Shown: positions 11,466 to 23,928, counted from the first letter of the stretch. The stretch is 64,000 nucleotides of DNA from Rhododendron vialii (GCF_030253575.1 NC_080561.1:1926001-1990000), one strand, 5' to 3'. Notes: generated from the letters alone by a model not told the origin. A program made the numbers and translations.

Positions 11466-12422
11466 CCAATTCATTCTATATATACAACAAAAAGCTTATA
11501 TACATGGGACAAAGCAAATTTGGACGCACCAATTTTGAATCCACCTCATTTCATATCATAACTACAAAAAGCATATTTTGGACCCACCGATTTCTTGTAG
11601 CATAAACCAGTCTACTGTCACAGTAAATCTGTTCACAGATTGTGCACAGACTTTTATATGGAGTCCATTACGGGTTTCACACAAATGATCCAAACCGTTC
11701 ATTATGTTTAAAATATTTTTCAAGAACCTCTGCTAAAAATCAGTTCAATCAAATACCTATAAATGTTTGATTTAATCATCTAACTTTTCATTCAAATTTT
11801 TAAAGAATGAAAGTTAGACGAAAAAGATAAAGGAGGGATCCGAAAAAGATAAAGGACCTGACGTGCATACCAATGGGTACCGACAATCCCCTAAAAAAAT
11901 ATGAACCATTCAATAGTTTAACAAAAAGAAAAAACATATCGGGCACAGAGAAAAATTAGTTCAATTTCATCTTTCGATTTTTGAAAAAAAGAAGAAGGAA
12001 AGATTAGATGAAAAATATAAAAATTGAATTTAATATCCATATGCATCGAATTGAACTAATTTTTTTATAATGCTCACTCGGTTACTTTTTAAAAACTATA
12101 TTAAACAGATCGAATTTCAAGCGTAGAATTTATAGTGGGTTCCCTGTGACCGTAGGTACCTGTTATTACCTACAGCTGGTTCTGGGAGAGATCACAGCAA
12201 CGAGGTTCTTGTGGAGCGTGGCGCGAGGAGTCACCAAGAGCTTCTCTCAACCCACTCGACCTCCAATATCATCGTAGTCACCCCCTCTCTCTCTCTCTCT
12301 CTCTACTTACCCGTTTCTCCAAATTTTAACAAGTTCAGATTTGAGACTCCCTACTACTGGTTTCACACTCCAATTCGAAACTCCCACATTTTTTCAGGCT
12401 CCAATTCAAAGACCAACCCATA
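11466..12422. other. Intergenic region and probable promoter of NPR copy B
   Basis: No gene is seen. The stretch is AT-rich with no convincing homology to the upstream region of copy A. A CT microsatellite at 12285-12304 lies in the probable 5' UTR, in a position like the CT run upstream of copy A. Confidence 0.5.
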
Positions 12423-15173
12423 ATGAAAATGAAAACAAAATGCTCCTCTTGTCCAAATATCAATCGCGAAACCACCTCCTACACCAATTTCCTCACCGTA
12501 GTCCACGACGACGATCCCATCCTCAACAAGCGCCCGAAAACTGACCACGACAGCAGCCACGACGACAACGACACCATCCTCAACAAGCGCCGGAAAATTG
12601 ACCGCGACAGCAGCGATGCGGAGGCCTCCGAAACGAACGAGAATTACAAAACAATTGACGCCCAGGGGGATCAGAAGGACCAAACCCTACCCAAATGGCC
12701 TCCGAGCACAAGTGGGTCCGACGCTAATAACGATTCCGTCGGGTCAAGCCAATTTAGCGGCGGCGGCGGAGGAGAACGGCAGTTCGAACTTGTTTTAATC
12801 GCCGGTGGCCGAGAAGTGAAAGCCAACCGGTGCATTCTGTCGGAGCGGAGTCCCTTTTTCAAGAACCTTTTGTGCGGCGAAGAGAGAAGGGTGAGGTTGG
12901 ACCTGAAGGATTTTGCCAAGGATTTCGATGTGAGCTTCGACGCTTTGGTTCCTGTTTTGGCCTATTTGTACAGTGGGAAAGTGAGTTCGTTGCGGCCGGA
13001 AGGTGCTCACGTTTGCGCCGACGACGAGTGCGAGCATGTCGCGTGCCGGCCGGTGGTGGATTTCTTGGTGGGGGTGGTTTACGCTTCTTTCGTTTTCCAG
13101 ATACCGGAATTGGTTGCTCGTTATCAGGTTTAGCTTTTGTTTCACGCTCTGTTTGGTACCTATGGAAAATTTATTGTTCAATAAGCCTTTGATTATTTTC
13201 TTCTATTTTCCCTCTCAAACCAAACAAAGAAAGAGCAAAATATTTTATTTTCCTCTCCTTTCCTTGCTTTTTCGTAGGTACCAAACAAACCCAGTTTTCA
13301 ATGGATTGTTCTTGTTCTATTAGAGCATTAATAATGGTTTAATTAAAATTGAATAACCAAAAGTTACGTAATATTTTGGTTATCCATTTAAAAAATTGCT
13401 AAGATTAACAATTTATAGGTACACAATAGCATAATTAAAATTCGATAATCAAAATATGCCACAACCCCTTTCAAACTACAAAAACTAAAAATCGTGAATA
13501 GAAAACAAGTTTTTTTAAAACAGTTTTCAAACTAATGAAAACTGTTTATTAGAAATAGAAAACAGTTTTTCAATAGAGAGTATTGTTATAGGTACCGACA
13601 GCCGGTGTAGGGAAATCGTACCGACGGCCGCGCTAGGCTGTCTCCGGCCACTGGACGGCCGATCCGAGCCGTCCAAAAATTCTATAAAAAAAAAACGAGG
13701 GGGCCAACGGGGGAATTTTTTAGAATTTTTGGACGGCCAGACAGCCCGGCGCGGTCGTCGGTACGATTTCCCTACACTGGCTGTCGGTACTCATATCATT
13801 TTCGTTTTCAAAAACACTTTCTAATAAACAGTTTTTCAAAATCAGTTTTTGAAAAAAAGAAATCAGTTAATTGGCTTTTTAAAAAAAAAAAACAGAAAAC
13901 AGTTTTTGAATGAAACAAAACAGTTTTGTGTAAAAACAGTTTTTAGAAAAAAAGTTGTGTAAATACTTGTTTTGAATTACAGAAATGCTAAGGGTACAGC
14001 AAATCCCGTACAACAGTCGCGCACAGATTCATTTTGCTCCCGTCTCGGGTCTCACAAAGATGATCGGAGCCGCTTATTTTGTTCAATATATATCGTTTAG
14101 GGTCTCTGTAAAATTTCATCTTAATCCGATACCGGTAAGGGCGTTTACGAATTATACAACTTTGCTTCAGAATTTGGCCTGAATTTCTGAAGCAAAGTTG
14201 GATGATTCGTGATGAAGAAATTTAATGGTTCTACTAAAAACGAGGAATTTTTTTTATCATGTCTTTTAATTTCTAGTCTAAATATTTATTCATAGTTTTT
14301 AGTGTCATTTGGTCATTCGAAGAGTCATTGAGTCATTCAAGGAGTCTACCTAGTTTTCTGTAGTCAAAGTAATTGTTTTCATTTAATTCTAGCTTCGAAA
14401 ATCTAAGTTTATTTTTCATATGCTTGGAGGGATGTTCCAAGTGTGCCTATAAATTAGGTTGCTATGAATGAAATCTGGAGAGTGTGTTTGAATTAAAATA
14501 GCCTTTGGCTTGTGAGAAGATAATTCTTCTTGTAACTCTTATCCTTCGGTGGATTCCGATAGGTGGCGAGTTTCCCCGTTTCTGTATCTCTTAGGTGGAT
14601 TCCTTCGAGTGGTCTCTAGTTAAATCCTCGGGTGGTGATATCTTATCCAGGGCCGGCTCAAGTCTTTCGGGGGCCGGAAGCGCACTTCGAAAATGAGACC
14701 TTTATGCATTTTTCTACTCCTTCCGCCCCAATTTGTTTGTTCAATATTTGACTTTTACTTGTCCTAAAATGTTTGTCCACTTTAAAAGACCAAGGGATCA
14801 AAGGCTACAAAATTCCCTCTTTGTCTCTTACCATATGAACTAAAGTAATTTTCTTCAAAAAGTTTGGAGGGCAACTTTTGGAAAGTTGATCATTTATTGG
14901 TACAATGATTGTATTTCCTTAAAAAATTGTATTTCCCAAATTGGACAAACAAATTGAGACTGAGGGAATAATATTAAAATAAATCAAAATAGCAAATTCG
15001 AAACAAATAAAGAATATGTATTTGTTATGGAATACGCCTTATTTTCTTTCTTTTTGTTAATGCTTCAATGTTTCTAATGAGTAATTTCACAATTTAGGCT
15101 TATTTTAATTGTGGTTCCTAAATTTCAATTGGGCCTATTTTGTGTAAAGGAAACTAATGCAATTTTTTTTGGA

Positions 15174-15257
<84 letters not shown>

Positions 15258-18200
15258 ATCCTAAAAATTTGGGGCCCCTCGTTTTTATTTTTTCCCGGGG
15301 GCCGGAAGCGCCGGCTTCCCCGACCTTGGCTATAAGCCGGCTCTGATCTTATCCCGTTGGTTCCTTAACTTGGGTGGTGAGCTTTACCCGATTATCCATT
15401 TTTATCTTACTTCCGTCCCGTCTGAAAAATCCGGCGTCAATTCGTAAATGCCTGTACCGGTATCAGATTGAGATGATTTTTTACAGAGACCCTAAACAAT
15501 ATATTAAGAACAAAATGAGCGGCTCCGATCATCTTTGTGAGACTTGAGATGGGCGCAAAATAAATCTGTACGCGGCTGCTGTACGTGGGTTGCTGTACCT
15601 GTAGCACAACTGTTTGAATTACTCGGCAGCTCCATTTCAAATATATCTTAGTTTGAGTACAGATTCTAGCTTCATTTGATATTACGCAGGGCGAGGCAAA
15701 CCTAGATTTAATCCTTGACATGAGTAAAAAGCATCATTAAGAGTGGTAATTACATGGCCATAGGCAAGCCTTGAAAACTTTTGAGTCAGGAAAAGAGTCT
15801 CCCACGAGCTGGGAAAAGAAAACGAGAGAAACTCTAGTAAAAACTTCGTTTGATATTAAAAGCGCTCCAATGGGCAAACCTTGATTTAATCATCGATGAG
15901 TAAAAGCTCCATTTGAGCCAAGAGTGGTAAATTATAAGGCCAGAGGCAAATCTTGAAAATTTTGAGTAAAGAAAAGAGTGTCCCTTGAGTTGGGAAAAGA
16001 AAACAAGTAAAACTCTAATTGATGCGATTTTGAGACGGAGTGGAGAACGATATGGGAGATTCTATTGGACTGGAGATGCTATTGCAGTCGAGATTTACGC
16101 ATGGACTGGAGATGCTATTGCAGTATTGACCTTGTTTTTCACCCAATACATGTCCAATATACGATATCTCATCAAACTGAGGATAATCATATACTGATGT
16201 GTGACAAGCTGTTTTACCATTATTGCCCGGTAGTTGCTTATGGTTCCTTAGTGTGCAAGGTCGACTGAGCTTGAGAATGTCTGTAGATAGTTGTGTGCAC
16301 GGTACTAAGCTATCCTTTGTGATAGAGACAAAGCAAAGAGAAATATCGTTGTGCTGTTTCAAGTTTCCAATAGTTTAAACACAACTGAATCCATGTATTG
16401 CAAGGTGTGGCACATAACTATTAAAGAGTAACCTGGAACTTTGAAGTGATTTCTGGATTAATTGGTGAAGGCTGTCATTTTCATCACTTGTCCACTTCGC
16501 TTGGATTTTGCAGTTCAAAAAAAATCTTCTACTTGCTTGTTATTTGTAGGTCAAATGCCATATGAGTATGTAAATTCATATGCATGATGTATCTCCATGA
16601 CTTTTATTACCTTCACACCGCACATGCCACCGAACAAATTGGTAGCACAACTTAAAGATAGCATATTGCTTAAGATACACTAATTATGGCATTTGGGCTC
16701 TCTTGTCATTTACGTATGGATCTTATCACTCTTGATACAAGTCAGAGAATCCTAATCACCATGCTTAAATCAGACGAGTTTGTGTTACTCATCTGTAGAA
16801 GTCTTTTCAATATTTACATTTCATTAATAAATCTGCAAAGGATGGATGTATTTGAATCTGTGCGCTGATACCTAGTTGTTCTATATTCGTTGTAATCACT
16901 ATCATGTGACAATTGTTGTCTTCCATATATCTGAAATCAGTATGTACTGAAGGAGATTGGCACAAGAATCAGTTTGAGAAATCCAACTGCATCCAAATAG
17001 AGATATCAGCTCTATTAGAGAGTGCACACTGTGACACTGTCACTCATTTCTTTTCTGAATTCATTGTTTATTTCCTTGCAGAGGCACCTATTAGATATTC
17101 TTGACAAGATCGCAGCAGATGACATTTTAGTGGTTCTTTCTCTAGCAAATATTTGTGGTAAGGAATGTGATGGACTGCTTACCAGATGCATTGAGAATAT
17201 AGTCAGGTCTGATGTTGATATCATAACTCTTGATAGAACCTTGCCCGGCCATATTGTCAACCGAATTGTTGATTCCCGCAAGGAACTTGGCTTCTATGGT
17301 CCTGAAAGCAGCGGTTTCCCTGATAAGCATGTGAAAAGACTACGTAGGGCTCTGGATTCTCATGACGTAGAATTAGTCAGAATGCTTGTAAAAGAGGAGC
17401 ATACTAGTATAGATGATGCATGTGCCCTCCACTATGCTGTTGCATATTGTGATGCAAAGATCATAATGGGAATTCTTGATCTTGCAATTGCTGATGTTAA
17501 CCACAAAAGCCCAAGGGGTTACACAGTGCTTCACATTGCTGCTATGCGAAAAGAACCTAAGATTATAGTGTCTCTTCTAACAAAGGGAGCCCAACCAGCT
17601 GCTCTCACATCAGATGGTAGAAAAGCACTTACGATTTCAAAGAGGCTCACAAGGGCTGCGGATTACAACAAGTCTATTGAGCAAGGAAAAGCATCTCCCA
17701 AGGATCGGCTGTGCATAGAGATATTGGAGCAAGCAGAACGAAGAGATCCATTAGTAGGAGAAGCTTCTGCTTCTCATGCTAAGGCAGAAGATGATCTACG
17801 AATGAAAGAGTCGTACCTTGAAGGTAGAGGTAAGTTATTCTTGTCTCTCAAGTCCTTCTCTTCTGTTTCTATGGTAGATGCATGTTACCTTCACCATCAG
17901 CACATTCTTCCTTCTACTACGAGAAGCTCCTAGCCATTTCATTGCCATTTTCTGCACCTATATCTGCCACATTGCAAACTTACTATGTTCATTTACCATC
18001 TTGATCTAAGAAGCACCGACACTTGAATATGAAATTTTGGAAAAAAAATCACATTTGTTGGTCGTTTTACAAACACTGAGATCTTACTATGTAGTCCACT
18101 GTCCAGCTCGACAAAGCACGCAGTAAGATGTTACGGGGACAATGGGCTGCTGCATAGTAAGATCTTACTGAAAGGAAAATGGTTCTTCGGAATTTTACAT

Positions 18201-21200
18201 CCAAAGGGGTTCTGTTTCGAAGATCTCAGAAAGACATTCCGAAAATGAGAACTTCAAGTGGTAGTCAGTATGTAGTCCTTTTCCTCTCCCAGTGGAGTGA
18301 GGGGTTTAGAAATAACTAGGCACTATTAAAAGAAATTGGGGAACAATTCATCCTGCTAATAGGAATAGTCCATCTTTTGTGCCATCATGAAATCAAGCAG
18401 ATAGAATATTTTTTTGATGTAGAATCACATGGTAGTTTTGAATTTCTTTAGGATCATGATATACTTACTGTTTCTTGTTAAACCAGATACGTAATCATCA
18501 ACCAGCTTACTGAGAAGATTGATTTATTAAGTAATTGATTGATTATTCTCAGTTGCTTTAGCAAAACTTCTCTTTCCCACGGAAGCAAATGTGGCAATGG
18601 ATGTTGCTCAAGTGGATGGCACTTCTGAACATCTCAGTAGGATAAGGGCACTCGCCAAAACTGGTATGGTTACTCCGTGATTATGTTTTTTCGCGATTGA
18701 TGGACATATATGGATGAAATATATGTCTATACATATATATACGTGTGTTTGTGTGTGTGGACAGAATTACTAAAAACAATGGAAATGAATGCTAGCTAGT
18801 ATACCAAAATTCTTTTTGAAAACATGTTTGCAAAAATTATACTATGTAACCTGTGGAACTCCAGCTCATGAGAAAGTTGAAAGTGAAAGAAACTGCCCAA
18901 GCACCCAACCAATTCACTAGCACCACCAAGCTCCCAGCAACACCCTTCACATGTATTGGGAATATCTACCAAAGGAAGACAATGAATGCGATTCATTATA
19001 TAAATTCCCTGAGTTTTCCACTTTATAATAGTCTCAAGTAAACATAGATTAATTCTGGAGCCTGAAATTAACGGCCGGACAAAGCTCCAGCGGCCCCAAT
19101 GTTGGATTGTTTGGCCTCCGTGAAATTCGAATTTGCAACCTCTTAAGGGGCAAGCTTTGTATTTACTTGTTCATGCCACTTAGCCAGACTTCTTGAAATT
19201 TCCGTTACACATGTATTGGTGACATGCATCCATTATGGGATATTGAAACTGTTGTTTGATCCCAAGTGTTCTACTAGGAACCAATCAAGGAAATTCAGTC
19301 TTCTGTTTTGACTTTGGAGGTTTGAAGTTATTACCTCAGACATGATAACCCAAGGAACTGCTCCCATTCCAATTGAGAATGATGCAACATAGACCTGGTG
19401 TCATTAAGGGAGGAGAACACGTTAGCTAGGCACGGTACTTCAAAAAAATGTCACTGTCATATCATTCAGATTAAATATTCTCTACAAAAGATCGAACGGG
19501 TAAAGAAATGTTCTTTTCTCAACTTACCAATACTCCGGAGACCGCCAATATTGGAACCCATCCAAGCAATAAACTTTGCCCCTTATTTTCATGATAAAAA
19601 AAACAAAAACTAATAATCAATATCAACTTCGGTGGGGGAGGATTAAAGTTTTTAGTAATTGGCAATTGATTCTTAATGTACAAGAAATTTTCCAAATACG
19701 GGGGATAAGACGTGTATTTTTACCCCAGTGGGATAAGGGGTAAGATTAGAGCTCAGGTAGAAACTTTAGTGTCCCCCGAAAACCTGCTCATATTTTGATA
19801 GTATCAAGACACATTTTCTACCAAGCTCCAGTGTTGGTTTTGTTGGTGCAAAAACTGGAACCTTCAAAATCTAGAGCCTTCTGCAACTTGAACAATCTGA
19901 TGGAAACCGCTTCGAGTCACGTTACGATGTCGCTTTCCGAAAACAGTATTCGCCCCCACCAATTGGTGTGCGCCGGGTTACAGCGAATCTGTTCTGAGGA
20001 TAAAACAAAGCCCGATCAACGATCTTCTGCTTGCGTCCGCACAAACGAAGGACAGACAGAATACCGAGCCTAAGAGAATCAATTGAACCAAGGACTGTTA
20101 ATTCCGTTTCTGCAGAATAACGAAATAACAGCGTAGAAAACAACGAGTCAGAGAGAGGGAGAGTTTCTGGATATTTTTTTGGTGTATTGAATGACTTAAC
20201 CATTGGCCTATTTATAGACTTATAGGCACCCTTACGTGAAAGGATGTGTCTTTAGTAAATACACATTAGAAAGGATATGTCTTTTGAAGACAAATAATCA
20301 AGAGAAAGGATCATGCCTTTTAGTAGGCACCCTTTCATGAAAATAATTAATTAGGAAAGGTCATGCCTCTTAGAAGCACCCTCATGTATCACATCCCTTC
20401 CTAACAATCACACTCCATTCTAATAATCACACCCTAAGTTAATAGGTGTTGTACCTATTCATATAAAGTCATACCCCATGTGAAAAGGTGTCGCACCTTT
20501 TCACAAATAACCTCCCGCAATCTTTTATTTTATTTTGAAAAAATCTCCAACAGATTTATCCTGCATTATCATCATATTCTTTGAGATATGAAGTCTGGAA
20601 ATATTTATTCATAGATGTGCATATAAGTCACGTACAACTGTGTCATATGGGTCGCCTGAAGAAAAAAATTCTCATAGATTTTGTTTGGAATAGTATTTTT
20701 ATCAGATTCTCATGATCATTCAGAATAATTTGTTTTGATGCAAAAAACAAAAGCAATTTTCATACGGTATAGTTTTTTGTGTTACCAACCATTACAACCC
20801 ACAACACTGATGTAATCGCATTGTGATTTATCATCGTAACATTTAGGTTGTGTCTTATATGAGCAGTGGAACTAGGGAAACGCTTCTTCCCTCGGTGTTC
20901 AGAAGTGATCAACGACATGGTGGATCACGATGATTTGTCAGAACTATTATACGTACAGAACGGAACTCGAGAAGAGCGCCAATTGAAGAAGCGACGATAC
21001 ATGGAAATCCAAGAAGCTTTTGCTAAGGCGTTCCATGAGGATAAAGAGGAGTTGGACAAGTCTATCAACATACCATCTTCATCGAGACCCCTAAGAGGGG
21101 TTGGGAGGCCCAACGGTAAAGAGGAGTTGGACAAGTCTATCAACATATCATCTTCATCAAGACCTGTAAGGGGGGTTGGGAGGCTTAACAGTAAACTCCC

Positions 21201-21213
21201 TCTCAAGAAATAA
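12423..21213 (+). CDS. NPR3/NPR4-clade salicylic acid co-receptor, copy B
   Basis: Exons are 12423-13127, 17082-17829, 18553-18663 and 20867-21213, all GT-AG, giving 636 residues. Exons 2 and 3 have exactly the lengths of copy A (748 and 111). The first ~115 residues are acidic, basic and glycine-rich, unlike the family, with two repeats of [13 protein letters not shown] / [13 protein letters not shown] that look like nuclear localisation signals. The BTB domain follows; its HRC motif reads NRC. The zinc ligands [11 protein letters not shown], the ankyrin repeats and the C-terminal domain are intact. It shares with copy A the loss of the segment after VDGTSE. Exon 4 carries an in-frame 75-bp tandem duplication, so the tail has two [10 protein letters not shown] units. 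Intron 1 is 3.95 kb because of nested insertions. The start at 12423 is the first ATG of the open frame; an internal start before the BTB is not available in frame. Confidence 0.9.
13146..13291. mobile_element. Small foldback MITE in intron 1 of copy B
   Basis: The ends TTTGGTACCTATGGAAAA and TTTTCGTAGGTACCAAA are inverted complements. The interior is AT-rich without coding capacity. Confidence 0.55.
13591..13790. mobile_element. 200-bp GC-rich foldback MITE
   Basis: The first 40 bases (starting GGTACCGACAGCCGGTGTAG) are nearly the reverse complement of the last 40 (ending CACTGGCTGTCGGTAC). It lies between further AAACAGTTTTT repeats (13500-13580, 13800-13960) that are themselves inverted, so the whole 13.5-13.96 kb stretch could fold as a nested hairpin. 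Confidence 0.75.
14717..14968. mobile_element. Stowaway MITE nested in the hAT element
   Basis: The ends CTCCTTCCGCCCCAATTTG and CAAATTGAGACTGAGGGA-A are complementary and are flanked by TA on both sides, the target of Tc1/mariner-type Stowaway elements. Confidence 0.8.
15174..15254. repeat. (CA)n(TA)n microsatellite
   Basis: A run of about 24 CA units is followed by about 16 TA units. Confidence 0.95.
15665..16025. repeat. ~175-bp tandem duplication in intron 1 of copy B
   Basis: 15670-15840 and 15846-16020 are two units related to the single unit at about 3995-4185 in intron 1 of copy A (shared CTTGAAAA...TTTTGAGT, GAAAAGAGT and GTTGGGAAAAGAAAA blocks). A second, 33-bp duplication (GACTGGAGATGCTATTGCAG) lies at about 16070-16120. 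Confidence 0.8.
19832..20552. mobile_element. LTR-like insertion in intron 3 of copy B
   Basis: This 0.72-kb block interrupts sequence that is continuous in intron 3 of copy A. It opens with TGTTGG and closes with CCAACA and includes a TATTTATAGA promoter-like motif, as in a solo LTR. Relatives lie at about 22670-23440. It has no coding part and looks like an old fossil that postdates the gene duplication or was lost from copy A. Family not determined. Confidence 0.5.
21043..21192 (+). repeat. 75-bp in-frame tandem duplication in exon 4 of copy B
   Basis: Units 21043-21117 and 21118-21192 each encode 25 residues that begin [10 protein letters not shown] and end RGVGR plus two residues. Copy A has a single unit. 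The units differ at several bases, so the duplication is not an assembly artefact of identical reads. Confidence 0.9.
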
Positions 21214-22669
21214 TAGGGATCCGGGGACTCTGTAGGATTCTTTTTGCAATCTAGACCATTGTATCTATGGACGGCTTAGAATCACATTATAGGGTCCCCG
21301 GGTCCCTCCAAATAGTAAAAGATATCTCGGGTTGATTGACATGCAGAAATGCTGCTTCTTCACTGTACCATTCTCATCAATTTCTACCCTCTGTTGTATT
21401 TTGGAAATGATTGTGTAACATTACTTTCATTTTACTTTTGGGTGATCTTGTAGATAAGGTTAGAAAGTAAAATGTGAATTTTCATGAATTTGTAAGAGCA
21501 ATAATATTAAAAATAGTTGAAACAATTGCATTTGTCGAACAAGGCCTCACAATTAAACATTACCCCATCTCTCCATATCCCTCAATACTCTCAATTTTTG
21601 TTCACATGAATCACATCTCGGGCCCAAAACTATAATCCGAAATGGAAGTGCACGTATGGTCTCCGTTACCACCGTCAGGGAGCATTGTTCCGTCACACCA
21701 CACCACTATTTGTAGGCAATGGAGGCTCCACCTTTGTCACGGGTGGTTACTTAATTTTTTTTTTAGAATACATGTTACTTTTTTTTAGGTTTATTTTAGT
21801 TTAACCCTTCTTGAACACCCTATCCAAAATATTTGAGCACCCAACCCCAAAAATAAGCCCACAAATCAATTCAATGTATACAACCCCAAGTAATAGAATT
21901 TTTTTTGTGTATACATAGTTGTGGTTTCTACAAGCATTAGAGACTTTTGAACACACTTCTCAGAAATTTATGGAGCCGCCACTATTTGTAGGGACCCCCA
22001 CCACACGTATATCGGGACCGAAGTTAAGGTTTCATCATGTGGTGTGGGTAGTGTTAAGTGTATGTTTAGCCTCAAATGAAGGCATATATGCATTTGAGGC
22101 TGGGCTTGTCCATTCAAGTTTCCAATGACTAAACCAACCCTCCTTGGTGGACGATAGTGTACTTTGTTGGGTCTAGAATGAAGAATAGGGCAGCCCAAAT
22201 ACATGCCAAGGTTGTCCTTTGAGGGATTTGAAAAACCAATTCTTCTCTAACAGTGTCAAAAGAAAACTTTTGAGATCTTTTTGCCCTGACATGGAACAAG
22301 AGTTACAAACATAAATTGCAATTCTCTCTTGTGGCTTTGCCAAAAAGAAGCAAGTCATCAGTAAAATGGAAAAATACAATTAAACTGATTCTTCTTTTCT
22401 TTCCGGCTATGTTATGCTTTGTTTGGAACATGAGGAAAAAAGAGAAAGGAAGGAAATGTTTTTTTTTAAAAAAAATCTTCCCTTCTTAAACTCGGTAAAT
22501 TTTTCTCACATTTCTTTCTTAATTATTTTCCCTTCCCTTTCTCTCATATTGTGGATTTCAATGAGGATAATATTTTTTAACATAAAATAATGGACCGTCT
22601 ATCATTAGAATTTGACGGCATCTCTTTTAAAAAATATAGAACACAAAACCACTTACACGTTACTGATTA
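21214..22669. other. 3' flank of NPR copy B
   Basis: 21214-21560 matches the flank of copy A. The rest is AT-rich with T-runs and no gene that I can support. Confidence 0.5.
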
Positions 22670-23440
22670 CTTTTCTAAAAATAGTATTTGCCCCCACGAG
22701 ATGATGTATGATTACAAAAAAAGTTCTGCCTTCAAGATATAACAAACAAAATACCTGCATAAAAAATAATATTATATTTCTGCAGAATAACAAAATATCA
22801 ATGAGCCTAAAATACTTGGAGGAGAGCGCGTGTGTAAAGAGAGACCAATCCAATATGGAGTTTTTCATCTTGAATGTCTTTGCATCTGTCACTTGTACAC
22901 TCGTTACCTAGAATAATGTATCTTGTAGACAGTCTTTTTTTTTTTTTTTTTGATCCGCTTGTAGACAGTCATGTGGACAATCACGTTCCTGAGAAGTTTT
23001 TCAGTTCTGGGTGGGCACGGGCCACGTGGTGTCGATCATCATCTCGGCCATCCAAACGTATTTTGGACGGCTCAGATTTATTTGGATAATTTTTTAGTGT
23101 AAAATTATCAAAACACCCCCTCAAGCCCAAACAGATTCAGGCCATCCAAAACATGTTTGAATGGCCAAAATGCGTGCTTGGCACCACGTGGCCCGTGCCC
23201 ACCTGGCACTAAAAAATTTCTCCACGTCCCTTTTATTTTTTTGATCGACAGACAATTCTGTTCCTTGTAGGCACTCTCATTTCACCTGTATCACTTCCGA
23301 ATAAACACATCCCAATTTAATACGTGTTGTAACAATTCACATCTCGTAAAGTCACAACCAATATAGAAAGGTGTTGCAACCGCTAAAACAGAAAAGAAAA
23401 AACCTCTCTCAATAAGTAAAGAAACTTTTCAAAAATTTCT
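22670..23440. mobile_element. Diverged LTR-like fossil interrupted by a MITE
   Basis: Blocks such as CAGAATAACxAAATA, AATACGTGTTGTAACAATTCA and GGTGTTGCAACC recall the LTR-like insertion at 19832-20552. The piece is older and interrupted by the element at 23003-23210. No coding part; ends are approximate. Confidence 0.4.
23003..23210. mobile_element. Foldback MITE with GGTGGGCACGGGCCACGTGGT ends
   Basis: About 29 bases at the left end (GTGGGCACGGGCCACGTGG) are the inverted complement of the right end (CCACGTGGCCCGTGCCCAC). The interior contains CCATCCAAA / GGCCATCCAAA blocks, also complementary. No coding capacity. Confidence 0.8.
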
Positions 23441-23518
23441 AACAGTCGAAAGGAGCATATGTTGTTTGATAACTCATATATTCGAGTCAGTTCTCCTGCA
23501 GCTCAAAAGTGCATTTGT

Positions 23519-23915
23519 TTTCCCCAAACATTCATTTTGTGGTGGTGGGTATTCCACAACAGCCAACAACAGGTCAAGACCACTAAAAGCTGCTTTAGAT
23601 TAAGACATATTTGGTAGAAATCGCTGACAAGCTCTAGATGTGTCCTTAATTATTAATGAAGTCAATTGCTAATCAATTTGCTGCTTGTCCCTTGCTTCTT
23701 TTGGAAAGAAAATCTCAAAATCCATTCTGAGGCCTCCTTTAGTCACATCTTCGAGGCCCACAATTTGTACCAAAGTAGCAAGGGACCGTAGTCTTGGGGA
23801 CACATGGTGATGGTGTGAAGTTTGAACACTGATGGGATTTGTTTGAACTTTATGGGAAAGCAACGTTTTTAGCTTCATAAAACATGTATAAATTACCAAT
23901 GGAAAGTGACAGATA
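23519..23915. repeat. Locus-specific duplicated flank, right copy
   Basis: It matches 1-410 in the same orientation at roughly 80-85% by eye, with small gaps. Confidence 0.8.
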
Positions 23916-23928
23916 AAAGATTACCCAC

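Larger units (their letters stand above)
14648..15345. mobile_element. Nonautonomous hAT element with 8-bp target duplication
   Basis: It is flanked by ATCTTATC at 14640-14647 and 15346-15353. The termini are CAGGGCCGGCTCAAG on the left and ATAAGCCGGCTCTG on the right. It carries a Stowaway element (14717-14968) and a CA/TA microsatellite (15174-15254). Confidence 0.85.
13982..15612. mobile_element. 1.6-kb element with ~165-bp terminal inverted repeats
   Basis: 13985-14145 is similar to the reverse complement of 15437-15610 (shared TCACAAAGATGATCGGAGCCGC and TTTAGGGTCTCTGTAAAA blocks). The interior has no transposase frame. It contains LTR-leader-like text and a nested hAT insertion at 14648-15345. 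The element is confined to copy B. Superfamily unknown; long inverted repeats suggest Mutator-like or foldback. Confidence 0.7.

Noticed and set aside
12211-12425. Earlier ATG at 12211 as the start of NPR copy B
   Set aside because: That frame ends at 12423 and is different from the NPR frame.
15111-15335. Open frame through the CA/TA microsatellite
   Set aside because: It encodes only THTHTH and IYIYIY repeats and lies inside a hAT element.
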